Shown piece after piece: positions 23,578-31,601 of a DNA stretch of 64,000 bases. The notes under the pieces are model-generated. The model was not told the origin of the DNA and searched no databases. It worked only from the letters and a program-made list of their open reading frames with translations. This stretch comes from Cupriavidus pampae. Lineage in GTDB: Bacteria; Pseudomonadota; Gammaproteobacteria; Burkholderiales; Burkholderiaceae. Position 1 is the stretch's first letter; each line of letters begins with the position of its first letter. The stretch is from assembly GCF_914271485.1 (NCBI RefSeq), contig NZ_CAJZAG010000002.1, positions 702,346 to 766,345 on the forward strand. Reading direction: 5' to 3'. The translations under genes and the position numbers were made by a program.

Positions 23578-24471
23578 GTGTCCCAGAGCCGCGCCAGCCA
23601 GAGCGCCACGCTGATTGCCGTCCTTGCGCTGATCGGATCGATGGCATCGCTATGTGTCGGCACCTCGTTCGCGAAAAGCCTGTTCACCGAAGTGGGCGCG
23701 CAAGGCACCACCGCGCTGCGCGTGGGGTTTTCGGCTTTGATCCTGCTGGCGGTCTGGCGGCCGTGGCGTTTTCCGCTATCCGGCCAGCATGCGCGCGCCA
23801 TCGCGTTCTATGGTGTGTCGCTCGGCGCCACCAACCTGCTGTTCTATATGGCGCTGCGCAGCATTCCGCTCGGCCTGTGCATCGCCATCGAGTTTATGGG
23901 CCCGCTGACCGTGGCCGTGCTGTCGTCGCGCCGCGCCATCGATTTCCTGTGGATCGCGTTTGCCGTGCTCGGCCTGCTGCTCCTGCTACCGATCGGCGAG
24001 ACGGCCACCCATCTGGACCCGGTGGGCATCGGTTACGCGGTAGCGGCCGGCGTGGGTTGGGCACTGTATATCGTGTTCGGCCAGATGGCCGGCAGCGCGC
24101 ACGGCGGCCAGGCGACCTCGCTCGGCCTGACCATGGCGGCGATCGTGGTCATGCCGTTCGGGCTCGCCCATGCAGGCACCACGATGTTTTCACCAGCTTT
24201 GCTGATCTCGGGACTGGCGGTTGGCATCCTCTCCAGCGCAATTCCGTACTCGCTGGAGATGGTCTCGCTCAAGCGCCTGCCGCGCCGCACGTTTGGCATT
24301 CTGCTCAGCATGGAGCCCGCGATGGGCGCGCTGGCCGGTCTGGTGTTCCTGCACGAACAGCTGAGCCTGATCCAGTGGCTCGCCATCGGCAGCATCATCG
24401 TGGCGTCGATCGGCTGCACTCTGACGGCGCGCGGCAAGCGCCACGTCGCCGATGAAGGTGTACCAGCCTAA
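23578..24471 (+). CDS. rhtA: RhtA-like EamA-family amino-acid exporter
   Basis: A 297-residue protein with ten helices and two EamA repeats. Several stretches match E. coli RhtA closely in pattern (GLCIAIEFMGPLTVAVLSSRR, SSAIPYSLEMVSLKRLPRRTF, and MEPAMGALAGLVFLHEQL). RhtA exports threonine and homoserine, so this gene may serve the same purpose. Start is GTG 23578 with AGGA about 8 bases upstream. It is followed in convergent orientation by a GNAT gene 10 bases away. Family assignment strong; substrate by homology only. Confidence 0.85.
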   Translation: MSQSRASQSATLIAVLALIGSMASLCVGTSFAKSLFTEVGAQGTTALRVGFSALILLAVWRPWRFPLSGQHARAIAFYGVSLGATNLLFYMALRSIPLGLCIAIEFMGPLTVAVLSSRRAIDFLWIAFAVLGLLLLLPIGETATHLDPVGIGYAVAAGVGWALYIVFGQMAGSAHGGQATSLGLTMAAIVVMPFGLAHAGTTMFSPALLISGLAVGILSSAIPYSLEMVSLKRLPRRTFGILLSMEPAMGALAGLVFLHEQLSLIQWLAIGSIIVASIGCTLTARGKRHVADEGVPA

Positions 24472-24481
24472 GGGGGCTTGC

Positions 24482-25072
24482 TTAACCCCGAAACCAGTCG
24501 CGTTCGAGCCAACCTTCGCGCTGCGCCGTCGCTAGCGGCAGACTGACCTCATGCACGTAGGCGTCACCGGGAATGCGGCGCGTGGTGAAGCCAAGCTCGC
24601 GCATGATCGCCAGCATGCGGCGATTCTCGCTGAGCACGTCGCCGCGCAACCCACGCAGACCTTCGGCACACGCCCGTTGCCGGAGGTGCTCGATCAGCCG
24701 ACGCCCGAGACCCTGCCCCTGCCATGCATCGGCGACCACAACGGCGAACTCCGCCTCGTTGGCATCGTTGACCACATAGACCGCGTTGGCGACCACTTCG
24801 TCATCGACCGTGACCACCAGCGCGGTATCGCGGCCGCCATGGCGGCCCAGCACGTTTTGAATCACGACATCGGCAACCTGACCGCCGGACAGAAAGCGGT
24901 AATAGCGCGACTCCCGCGACAGCCCATCAATAAAGCGCCGCAGTGCCGGCACGTCATCGGCCCGCGCGCCGCGCACAGTTACCTCGCGCTGGCCGCGCAC
25001 GGGCCAGGAAAGCGCGTCAAGGTTGGCGTTGCGGTTGGCGGAAGCGGTGGGATTCGGGTCATTGCGTGCCAT
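24482..25072 (-). CDS. GNAT-family N-acetyltransferase
   Basis: A 196-residue acetyltransferase. The acetyl-CoA-binding motif A is QGQGLGRRLIEHL (about residue 125), preceded by the strand EAEFAVVVADAWQG and followed by LSENRRMLAIMRELGF. The layout resembles the GNAT domain of large protein-lysine acetyltransferases (Pat-like), but no CoA-synthetase-like domain is attached. It is divergent from an HxlR regulator, with operator-like repeats directly upstream of its start, so it is probably controlled by that regulator. Acceptor unknown. Confidence 0.9.
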   Translation of the reverse strand: MARNDPNPTASANRNANLDALSWPVRGQREVTVRGARADDVPALRRFIDGLSRESRYYRFLSGGQVADVVIQNVLGRHGGRDTALVVTVDDEVVANAVYVVNDANEAEFAVVVADAWQGQGLGRRLIEHLRQRACAEGLRGLRGDVLSENRRMLAIMRELGFTTRRIPGDAYVHEVSLPLATAQREGWLERDWFRG

Positions 25073-25080
25073 TTCAAAAC

Positions 25081-25103
25081 CTGACTATTTAATTCGTAGT
25101 CAG
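25081..25103. promoter_or_regulatory. HxlR operator copy 1
   Basis: CTGACTA-N9-TAGTCAG, a perfect 7+7 inverted repeat starting 8 bases upstream of the GNAT start codon on the opposite side. It shares its half-site and exact spacing with copy 2 at 25120-25142, which supports a common binding protein. Confidence 0.65.
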
Positions 25104-25119
25104 GAGTATAGGCGCCATC

Positions 25120-25142
25120 CTGACTTTTGCAAATGAAGTCAG
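25120..25142. promoter_or_regulatory. HxlR operator copy 2
   Basis: CTGACTT-N9-AAGTCAG, a perfect 7+7 inverted repeat 20 bases upstream of the hxlR-type gene start. Its centre is 39 bases from that of copy 1. The two copies face the two divergent genes, consistent with coordinate repression and autoregulation. Confidence 0.65.
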
Positions 25143-25162
25143 CGTGCTATTGTGCAAGCATC

Positions 25163-25669
25163 ATGTCTTCTTCGCCCTCCTCTCCCGCCCCCGCTGCCGC
25201 GCCCGTGGCACCGCTGCCGCCGCCGATCGATCTGAGCCAGTGCTCGATCGCCGCCGCGCTGTCGTTGGTCGGCGAAAAGTGGACCATTCTGATCCTGCGG
25301 GACGTCTTTTCAGGCGTTCGGCGTTTCGACGACTTTCTCGCGCGGTTGCAGTGCTCACCTGCGGTCCTGTCCGCGCGGCTCAAGACGCTGACCGAAGCCG
25401 GCCTGCTCCGCAAGGTGAGCTACAAGGAACCGGGCGAACGCGAACGGTTTGGCTACCAGCCCACGCGGTCGGCCGTCGAGCTGCTGCCGGTGCTGGTCGG
25501 CCTGATGCAATGGGGCGATGCGCACCTCACGACGTGTGGCCAGGGCCCCGCCGAGATTCGCGCGCGCTCCAGCGGCCGCAAGGTCCACGTTGCCTTGATC
25601 GACGACAACGGCAATCCAGTCGCACCGAACGACATGGTGCTGCTGCACGTGGCCAAACCCGCGGTCTGA
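25163..25669 (+). CDS. HxlR-family transcriptional regulator
   Basis: A 168-residue winged-helix protein. The Pro/Ala-rich N-terminal tail is followed by the HxlR core CSIAAALSLVGEKWTILILRDVFSGVRRFDDFLARL, where the conserved GxKWT motif and the Cys near residue 27 are typical (redox- or aldehyde-sensing members use this Cys). Start ATG 25163 is preferred over the upstream TTG, which lies inside the operator. It is divergent from the GNAT gene and probably represses both through the twin inverted repeats. Confidence 0.9.
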   Translation: MSSSPSSPAPAAAPVAPLPPPIDLSQCSIAAALSLVGEKWTILILRDVFSGVRRFDDFLARLQCSPAVLSARLKTLTEAGLLRKVSYKEPGERERFGYQPTRSAVELLPVLVGLMQWGDAHLTTCGQGPAEIRARSSGRKVHVALIDDNGNPVAPNDMVLLHVAKPAV

Positions 25670-25827
25670 TCTCTCCGCCGCCCGCACGTCCATCCCCCTG
25701 CCCCAAAACGCTGCACTGCACCATGACCGTGCGCCCGCCCCAAGGTGGCGCGGTGATTACGGTGCATCGGCGCGATCTTAAGGCCACATTCCCGCCCCAT
25801 AAGTAATCTATAAAGCATATTTTGGCT

Positions 25828-25842
25828 TGGCACACCGCTTGC
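25828..25842 (+). promoter_or_regulatory. sigma-54 (RpoN) promoter of the nitrate-assimilation operon
   Basis: TGGCAC-N5-TTGC matches the -24/-12 consensus perfectly, with GG and GC 10 bases apart. It lies 148 bases before the transporter start at 25990, leaving a leader of roughly 135 bases. Control of nitrate assimilation by NtrC with RpoN is well known in proteobacteria. No NtrC site was pinned down. Confidence 0.8.
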
Positions 25843-25926
25843 GATATAGGGAGCGGGCCGGTCAACGGCGATCCGCCCACCCCACATCGCACGTCGGCTA
25901 TCCCATGTAGCCGGCGGTAGGACAAC

Positions 25927-25978
25927 GGCGTCCCCAGAACTGGTCACTGATCAGCCTCTCGGGACGCCTTTTGTTTTT
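25927..25978 (+). terminator. leader terminator (attenuator) ahead of the nitrate transporter
   Basis: GGCGTCCC (25927-25934) pairs perfectly with GGGACGCC (25961-25968), followed by TTTTGTTTTT, so it is a classical Rho-independent terminator. It stands between the sigma-54 promoter and the first gene, only 11 bases before the start codon. It would block the operon unless read through. Another hairpin (CGGCTA/TAGCCG, 25895-25913) lies upstream. This arrangement matches nas leaders controlled by ANTAR antiterminators (NasR/NasT), though no such gene is in the window. Confidence 0.8.
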
Positions 25979-25989
25979 GGAGCCAACGA

Positions 25990-27309
25990 ATGATCGGCAA
26001 AGCCACCCGAATCGACCTGCTGAGCATGAAGACGCCGCAGATGCGAGCCTTCCACCTGACCTGGATGGCGTTCTTCGTCTCGTTCTTCGCGTGGTTTGCC
26101 TGCGCGCCGCTGATGCCGGTGCTCAAGGGCGAATTCGGCCTGACGCCGAACCAGATCGCCAATATCAATATCGCGGCGGTCGCCGTCACCATCCTCGTGC
26201 GTCTGGTCATCGGCCCGATGTGCGATCGCTTCGGCCCGCGCAAGACCTACACCGCCCTGCTCGCGGTTGGCGCGCTGCCCGTGCTCGGCGTGGCAATGGC
26301 CCAGAACTACGAAACCTTCCTGTTCTTCCGCCTGCTGATCGGCGCGGTGGGCGCGAGCTTCGTGATCACGCAGTACCACACGTCCGTGATGTTCGCCCCC
26401 AACGTGGTCGGCACCGCCAACGCGGCCGCTGCCGGCTGGGGCAATGCGGGCGGCGGCGTGGCACAGGGCCTGATGCCGCTGCTGCTCGGCGCGGTGCTGT
26501 TCCTCGGCGTGGACCATACGCTCGGCTGGCGCATTGCGCTGATCGTGCCCGGCGTGCTGATGTTGATCATGGCAGCGGTGTACTGGCGCTTTACGCAAGA
26601 CTCGCCCGAAGGCAATTTCTCCGACCTGCGCGCCCGCGGCATCGCGGTGTCGGGTGGCAAGGGCGGTGGCGGCTGGGCCAGCTTCAAATCGGCCAGCGCC
26701 AACTATCGCGTGTGGATGCTGTTCATTACCTATGGCGCGTGCTTTGGCGTGGAACTGTTCATCCACAACGTGGCGGCCACCTACTACGTTGATCACTTCG
26801 GTCTGTCGCTCAAGTCCGCCGGCCTCGCCGCGGCCAGCTTCGGTCTGCTCGCGCTGTTCGCCCGCGCCCTGGGCGGCTGGCTGTCGGACAAGGCCGCGCA
26901 ACGCCGTGGCCTCGATGCGCGCTCGATGCTGCTGTTCGTATTCATCCTCGGCGAAGGCCTGGGCCTGCTGTGGTTCGCACAGGCATCGAGCGTGACGCTC
27001 GCAATCGTCGCGATGCTGCTGTTCGGCCTGTTCACGCATATGGCCTGCGGCGCGACGTATGCGCTGGTGCCGTTCATCGATCGCAAGGCACTGGGCGGCG
27101 TAGCCGGCATCATCGGCGCAGGCGGCAATGTCGGCGCGGTGGCGGCCGGCTTCCTGATGAAGGGCCTCGGCGATCTGCACCAGACGCTCACCTGGCTCGG
27201 CATCACGGCCACGCTGGCGGCGGTGTGCGCGATCGCGGTGCGCTTCAGCGCCGAGCACAAGGCCCGCGAGCAGGCGCTCTACGACAGCGCACTCGGCACG
27301 CAACCCTGA
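25990..27309 (+). CDS. NarK/NasA-type nitrate/nitrite MFS transporter
   Basis: A 439-residue protein with twelve helices. The nitrate-porter signatures are visible: FFVSFFAWFACAPLMPVL in helix 1, and the glycine-rich NAAAAGWGNAGGGVAQGLMP and GAGGNVGAVAAGFLMKG segments in helices 5 and 11. Arg residues in RLVIGPMCDRFGPRK and in helix 8 are expected to bind the anion. It is the first gene of the assimilatory nitrate operon, GGAG 8 bases before the ATG. It imports nitrate for NasA and may handle nitrite. Confidence 0.93.
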   Translation: MIGKATRIDLLSMKTPQMRAFHLTWMAFFVSFFAWFACAPLMPVLKGEFGLTPNQIANINIAAVAVTILVRLVIGPMCDRFGPRKTYTALLAVGALPVLGVAMAQNYETFLFFRLLIGAVGASFVITQYHTSVMFAPNVVGTANAAAAGWGNAGGGVAQGLMPLLLGAVLFLGVDHTLGWRIALIVPGVLMLIMAAVYWRFTQDSPEGNFSDLRARGIAVSGGKGGGGWASFKSASANYRVWMLFITYGACFGVELFIHNVAATYYVDHFGLSLKSAGLAAASFGLLALFARALGGWLSDKAAQRRGLDARSMLLFVFILGEGLGLLWFAQASSVTLAIVAMLLFGLFTHMACGATYALVPFIDRKALGGVAGIIGAGGNVGAVAAGFLMKGLGDLHQTLTWLGITATLAAVCAIAVRFSAEHKAREQALYDSALGTQP

Positions 27310-27338
27310 ACAACATCCCTATCCCCAGGACAGCCATC

Positions 27339-29900
27339 ATGAAAATCGTTATCGTCGGGCACGGCATGGTCGGCCATAAATTCCTCGAGGTCCTTGCCGA
27401 CGCAGGCGCGGCCGATCTTGAGGTGACCGTGCTCTGTGAAGAGCCGCGCCCCGCATATGACCGCGTGCACCTGTCCGAATTCTTCGCGGGCAAGTCAGCG
27501 GACGATCTGTCGCTGGTGCCCGAAGGCTTCTTTGAGCAGAACGGCAACATGCTGCTGCGCCTGAACGCGAAGGCGACTTCCATCGACACCACCGCGAAGA
27601 CCGTCACCGCGTCCACCGGCGAGACGCTGCCCTACGACAAGCTGGTGCTGGCCACCGGTTCGTATCCGTTCGTGCCGCCCGTGCCGGGCAAGGAGCGCAA
27701 GGACTGCTTCGTCTATCGCACCATCGAAGACCTCGAGGCGATGCAGGAATGCGGCACCCGCGCCAAGCGCGGCGTGGTGATCGGCGGTGGACTGCTCGGC
27801 CTCGAATGCGCCAAGGCACTGCGCGATATGAACCTCGAGACCCATGTGGTCGAGTTCGCCCCGCGCCTGATGGCCGTGCAGGTGGATGACGGCGGCGGCC
27901 GCATGCTGCGCCAGAAGATCGAATCGCTCGGCGTGACCGTGCACACCGGCAAGAACACCGTCGAGATCGTCGATGGCGAGACGTCCACGCATCGCATGAA
28001 TTTTGCCGATGGCTCGCACCTCGAAGTGGACATGATCGTGTTCTCCGCCGGCATTCGTCCGCGCGACGAACTTGCGCGCGCCAGCGGCCTGGCGGTGGGC
28101 GAGCGCGGCGGCATCGTGGTGGACAACAACTGCCTGACGTCCAACCCGGACGTGTACGCGATCGGCGAATGCGCGCTGTGGCAGGGCAAGATCTTCGGTC
28201 TCGTCGCGCCCGGCTACGACATGGCCCGCGTGGCCGCGAAACACCTGCGCGGTGACGCTACCGAATTCGCTGGCGCGGACATGAGCACCAAGCTCAAGCT
28301 GATGGGCGTGGACGTGGCCAGCATCGGCGACCCCCACGGCAATGTGGCTGGCAGCCGTTCGTACCAGTTCACCGACGAACGCAAGCAGATCTACAAGAAG
28401 CTGGTGGTATCCGACTGCGGCAAGTATCTGCTGGGTGGCGTGCTGATCGGCGATGCGTCCGAGTACGGCACGCTGTTGCAGATGATGCTGAACCGCATCG
28501 AGTTGCCCGAGTCGCCGGAGTTCCTGATCCTGCCGTCGTCCGACGGCCAGGCCCGCCCCGCGCTCGGCGCCGACGCACTGCCGGATACCGCGCAGATCTG
28601 CTCGTGCAACAACGTCAGCAAGGGCCAGATCTGCGCGGCCGTGACGGACGGCGCCACCAGCATCGGCGCGCTGAAGTCGTGCACCAAGGCCGGTACCGCG
28701 TGCGGCGGCTGCGTGCCGCTGGTGACGCAGATCATGAAGGCGGAGATGAAGAAGCAGGGCATGGCGGTGAACAACCACCTGTGCGAGCACTTCCCCTACT
28801 CCCGCCAGGAGCTCTATCACCTCGTGCGCGTGGGCAAGTTCCAGTCGTTCGACGACCTGCTGGCCGCGCATGGCAAGGGCGCGGGCTGCGATATCTGCAA
28901 GCCGACGGTCGCCAATATCCTCGCGTCGTGCTGGAACGATTTCGTGCTCAAGAGCGAGCACGCGAGCCTGCAGGACTCCAACGACTACTTCCTCGGCAAT
29001 ATCCAGAAGGACGGCACGTATTCGGTGGTGCCGCGCATGCCGGCCGGCGAAGTGACACCCGATGGCCTGATCGCGGTGGGCCAGGTGGCCAAGAAGTACG
29101 GCCTCTATACCAAGATCACCGGCGGCGCGCGCGTGGACATGTTCGGCGCGCGCCTGGAACAGCTGCCGCTGATCTGGGAAGAACTGATTGCGGCCGGCTT
29201 CGAGTCGGGCCACGCGTACGGCAAGTCGCTGCGCACGGTGAAATCGTGCGTGGGTTCGACGTGGTGCCGCTATGGCGTGGACGATTCGATCGGCCTCGCG
29301 ATCGAAATCGAAAACCGCTACAAGGGCCTGCGCGCGCCGCACAAGATCAAGTTCGGCGTGTCCGGCTGCACGCGCGAATGCGCCGAGGCGCAAGGCAAGG
29401 ACGTGGGCGTGATCGCCACGGAAAAGGGCTGGAACCTCTACGTCTGCGGCAATGGCGGCATGAAGCCGCGTCATGCGGAACTCATCGCCAGCGACCTCGA
29501 CCGCGCCACGCTGCTGCGCTACATCGATCGTTTCCTGATGTTCTACATCCGCACCGCGGACCGTCTGCAACGCACGAGCGTGTGGCGCGACAACCTCGGA
29601 GGCGGTCTCGATTACCTCAAGTCGGTGGTCATCGACGACCGGCTCGGGATTGCCGCCGAACTCGAATCCGAGATGCAGCACGTGGTGAACACCTACGAAG
29701 ACGAGTGGAAGCGCGCGGTCACCGATCCGGAAACGCGCCAGCGCTTCCGCCATTTCGTGAACAGCGACCAGCAGGACAACAACGTCGTGTTCATGGAAGA
29801 GCGCGGCCAGGTACGCCCGGCCACGCCGGAGGAACGGAAATTGCAGCACGCGACACTGCGCCACATTCCCGTGGTGGCCGTGCCCGCAAACGCAGCATAA
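27339..29900 (+). CDS. nirB: assimilatory nitrite reductase [NAD(P)H], large subunit
   Basis: An 853-residue protein. An N-terminal FAD/NAD pyridine-nucleotide oxidoreductase (GHGMVGHKFLE at residue 7, second dinucleotide site VVIGGGLLGLECA near 148) is followed by a BFD-like [2Fe-2S] domain (CSCNNVSKGQIC, then CTKAGTACGGC). The C-terminal siroheme/[4Fe-4S] half has the Cys pattern KSCVGSTWC and SGCTREC. It reduces nitrite to ammonium with NAD(P)H in the cytoplasm. Start ATG 27339 follows AGGA; the frame extends farther upstream without meaning. Confidence 0.96.
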   Translation: MKIVIVGHGMVGHKFLEVLADAGAADLEVTVLCEEPRPAYDRVHLSEFFAGKSADDLSLVPEGFFEQNGNMLLRLNAKATSIDTTAKTVTASTGETLPYDKLVLATGSYPFVPPVPGKERKDCFVYRTIEDLEAMQECGTRAKRGVVIGGGLLGLECAKALRDMNLETHVVEFAPRLMAVQVDDGGGRMLRQKIESLGVTVHTGKNTVEIVDGETSTHRMNFADGSHLEVDMIVFSAGIRPRDELARASGLAVGERGGIVVDNNCLTSNPDVYAIGECALWQGKIFGLVAPGYDMARVAAKHLRGDATEFAGADMSTKLKLMGVDVASIGDPHGNVAGSRSYQFTDERKQIYKKLVVSDCGKYLLGGVLIGDASEYGTLLQMMLNRIELPESPEFLILPSSDGQARPALGADALPDTAQICSCNNVSKGQICAAVTDGATSIGALKSCTKAGTACGGCVPLVTQIMKAEMKKQGMAVNNHLCEHFPYSRQELYHLVRVGKFQSFDDLLAAHGKGAGCDICKPTVANILASCWNDFVLKSEHASLQDSNDYFLGNIQKDGTYSVVPRMPAGEVTPDGLIAVGQVAKKYGLYTKITGGARVDMFGARLEQLPLIWEELIAAGFESGHAYGKSLRTVKSCVGSTWCRYGVDDSIGLAIEIENRYKGLRAPHKIKFGVSGCTRECAEAQGKDVGVIATEKGWNLYVCGNGGMKPRHAELIASDLDRATLLRYIDRFLMFYIRTADRLQRTSVWRDNLGGGLDYLKSVVIDDRLGIAAELESEMQHVVNTYEDEWKRAVTDPETRQRFRHFVNSDQQDNNVVFMEERGQVRPATPEERKLQHATLRHIPVVAVPANAA

Positions 29901-29936
29901 GCGCCAGATCGGCGCTGAAAACGAACGGAGAACGTG

Positions 29937-30326
29937 ATGAGCCCTACGCATCAGAACGAAACCTGGACTGCCATCTGCACCTTGCGCGATATCGTGCCCA
30001 ATACTGGTGTGTGCGCATTGGTCGACGCGCAGCAGGTTGCGGTGTTCCGCATCGGCCGCGGTGAAGAGGTGTACGCGATTGCCAACTTCGATCCGAACTC
30101 GCAGGCAGCGGTGCTGTCGCGCGGGCTGGTCGGCAGCCTCGGCGACCGTCTGGTGGTGGCGTCGCCGATCTACAAGCAGCATTTCGACCTGCGTACCGGC
30201 GAGTGCCTGGAAGTGCCGGAGTGCTCGGTGCAGGCGTATGCCGCCCGCGTCTATGACGGCAAGGTCTGGGTGGCTTCGGTCGCCACCGCGGTAGCACTGG
30301 AAGAAGCTGAGGAACTGGCAGCATGA
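29937..30326 (+). CDS. nirD: nitrite reductase [NAD(P)H], small subunit
   Basis: A 129-residue Rieske-fold protein (TWTAICTLRDIVPNTGVCALVDAQQVAVFRI, then SPIYKQHFDLRTGECLE). The cluster-binding Cys-x-His pairs of true Rieske proteins are absent, as is normal for NirD, which assists NirB structurally. Start ATG 29937 has GGAG six bases before it; the GTG at 29934 is less well placed. It overlaps the next gene by four bases. Confidence 0.94.
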   Translation: MSPTHQNETWTAICTLRDIVPNTGVCALVDAQQVAVFRIGRGEEVYAIANFDPNSQAAVLSRGLVGSLGDRLVVASPIYKQHFDLRTGECLEVPECSVQAYAARVYDGKVWVASVATAVALEEAEELAA

Positions 30327-31576
30327 CCAGCACGCCAGCTTCCAGCAAGCCCCGCCTCGTCGTGGTCGGCAACGGCATGGCCGGCATGCGCACGGTCGAG
30401 GAACTGCTGAAGCTGGCACCTGACCTGTATGACATCACCGTGTTCGGCGCGGAGCCGCACGGCAACTACAACCGCATCCTGCTGTCGCCGGTGCTCGCGG
30501 GCGAGAAGACCGTCGACGACATCATGCTCAACACGCGCGAATGGTACGCGCAGAACGGCATCGAGCTGTTTGCCGGCGATCCGGTGGTGGCGATCGACCG
30601 TCCGCGCCGCATCGTGCGCGCGCAGTCGGGGCGCGAGGTGCGCTACGACCGCCTGCTGCTCGCCACCGGTTCCACGCCCTTCATCCTTCCGGTACCGGGA
30701 CACACGCTCGATGGCGTGATCGCCTTCCGCGATATCCAGGACGTCGAGAAGATGCTGGCGGCCGCGCGCGACCATCGCCATGCGGTGGTCATCGGCGGCG
30801 GCCTGCTCGGACTCGAGGCTGCCAACGGGCTGCTGCGCCAGGGTATGCAGGTGACCGTCGTGCATATCGCCGACAGCCTGATGGAGCGCCAGCTCGACAA
30901 GCCCGCGGCGGCGCTGCTCAAGCTCGCGCTCGAGCGCAAGGGCCTGCGCTTTCTGCTGGGCGCGCAGACCGAGGCGGTTCTCGGCGATGTCAGCGAGTCC
31001 CCGCGCGTGATCGGCGTCCGCTTCAAGGATGGCAGCGAGATTCCGGCGGACCTCGTGGTGATGACCGCGGGCGTGCGTCCCAATATCGCGCTGGCGGCCA
31101 GCGCCGGCCTGCGCTGCGAACGCGCGATCGTGGTTGACGACACGCTGCAGACCTTCGATCCGCGCATCTACGCGGTGGGCGAATGCGTGCAGCATCGTCA
31201 GGCCACCTTCGGCCTGGTGGCGCCCATCTGGGATCAGGCGCGTGTCTGTGCCGCACACCTCGCGGGCGCGGGCCATCGCCGTTACGTGCAGCAGGCGACC
31301 GCGACCAAGCTCAAGGTCACCGGCGTCGATCTGTATTCGGCCGGCGACTTCATTGGCGGCGAAGGCAGCGAGGATCTCGTGCTGCGCGATGCGCGCCGCG
31401 GCATCTACAAGCGCCTGGTGCTGCAGGATGGCAAGCTCGTCGGCGCGGTGCTGTACGGGGACGTCAAGGACGGCCCCTGGTATTTCGATTTGATCCAGAA
31501 CGGACAACCTGTGCACGCGCTGCGTCAGCGTCTGCTGTTCGGCAAGGCCCAGTGCGAGGCATTGCTGGCCGCCTGA
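30323..31576 (+). CDS. FAD-dependent NAD(P)H oxidoreductase of the assimilatory nitrate reductase
   Basis: A 417-residue flavoprotein with two dinucleotide folds: VVVGNGMAGMRTVEELL near residue 15 and VVIGGGLLGLEAANGLL near 155, plus the FAD segment IYAVGECVQHRQATFGLVAPIWDQA. It resembles the N-terminal half of NirB but lacks the BFD and siroheme domains. In nas operons such a protein (often called NasB or NasC) passes electrons from NAD(P)H to NasA. It is coupled to nirD by an ATGA overlap and sits directly before nasA, supporting that role. Confidence 0.88.
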   Translation: MTSTPASSKPRLVVVGNGMAGMRTVEELLKLAPDLYDITVFGAEPHGNYNRILLSPVLAGEKTVDDIMLNTREWYAQNGIELFAGDPVVAIDRPRRIVRAQSGREVRYDRLLLATGSTPFILPVPGHTLDGVIAFRDIQDVEKMLAAARDHRHAVVIGGGLLGLEAANGLLRQGMQVTVVHIADSLMERQLDKPAAALLKLALERKGLRFLLGAQTEAVLGDVSESPRVIGVRFKDGSEIPADLVVMTAGVRPNIALAASAGLRCERAIVVDDTLQTFDPRIYAVGECVQHRQATFGLVAPIWDQARVCAAHLAGAGHRRYVQQATATKLKVTGVDLYSAGDFIGGEGSEDLVLRDARRGIYKRLVLQDGKLVGAVLYGDVKDGPWYFDLIQNGQPVHALRQRLLFGKAQCEALLAA

Positions 31577-31601
31577 AGACACCTGCTTCGAGAGACACCG
31601 C

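Noticed and set aside
24466..24500. GGGG...CCCC mini-stem between the convergent rhtA-like and GNAT genes
   Set aside because: The stem is only four base pairs with a long loop and no T-run, too weak to call a terminator.
27495..30419. 974-codon open frame on the minus strand opposite nirB/nirD
   Set aside because: It is an antisense shadow caused by high GC at third positions; its protein is Arg/His-rich with no recognisable domain, while nirB, nirD and the FAD subunit on the plus strand have intact motifs.
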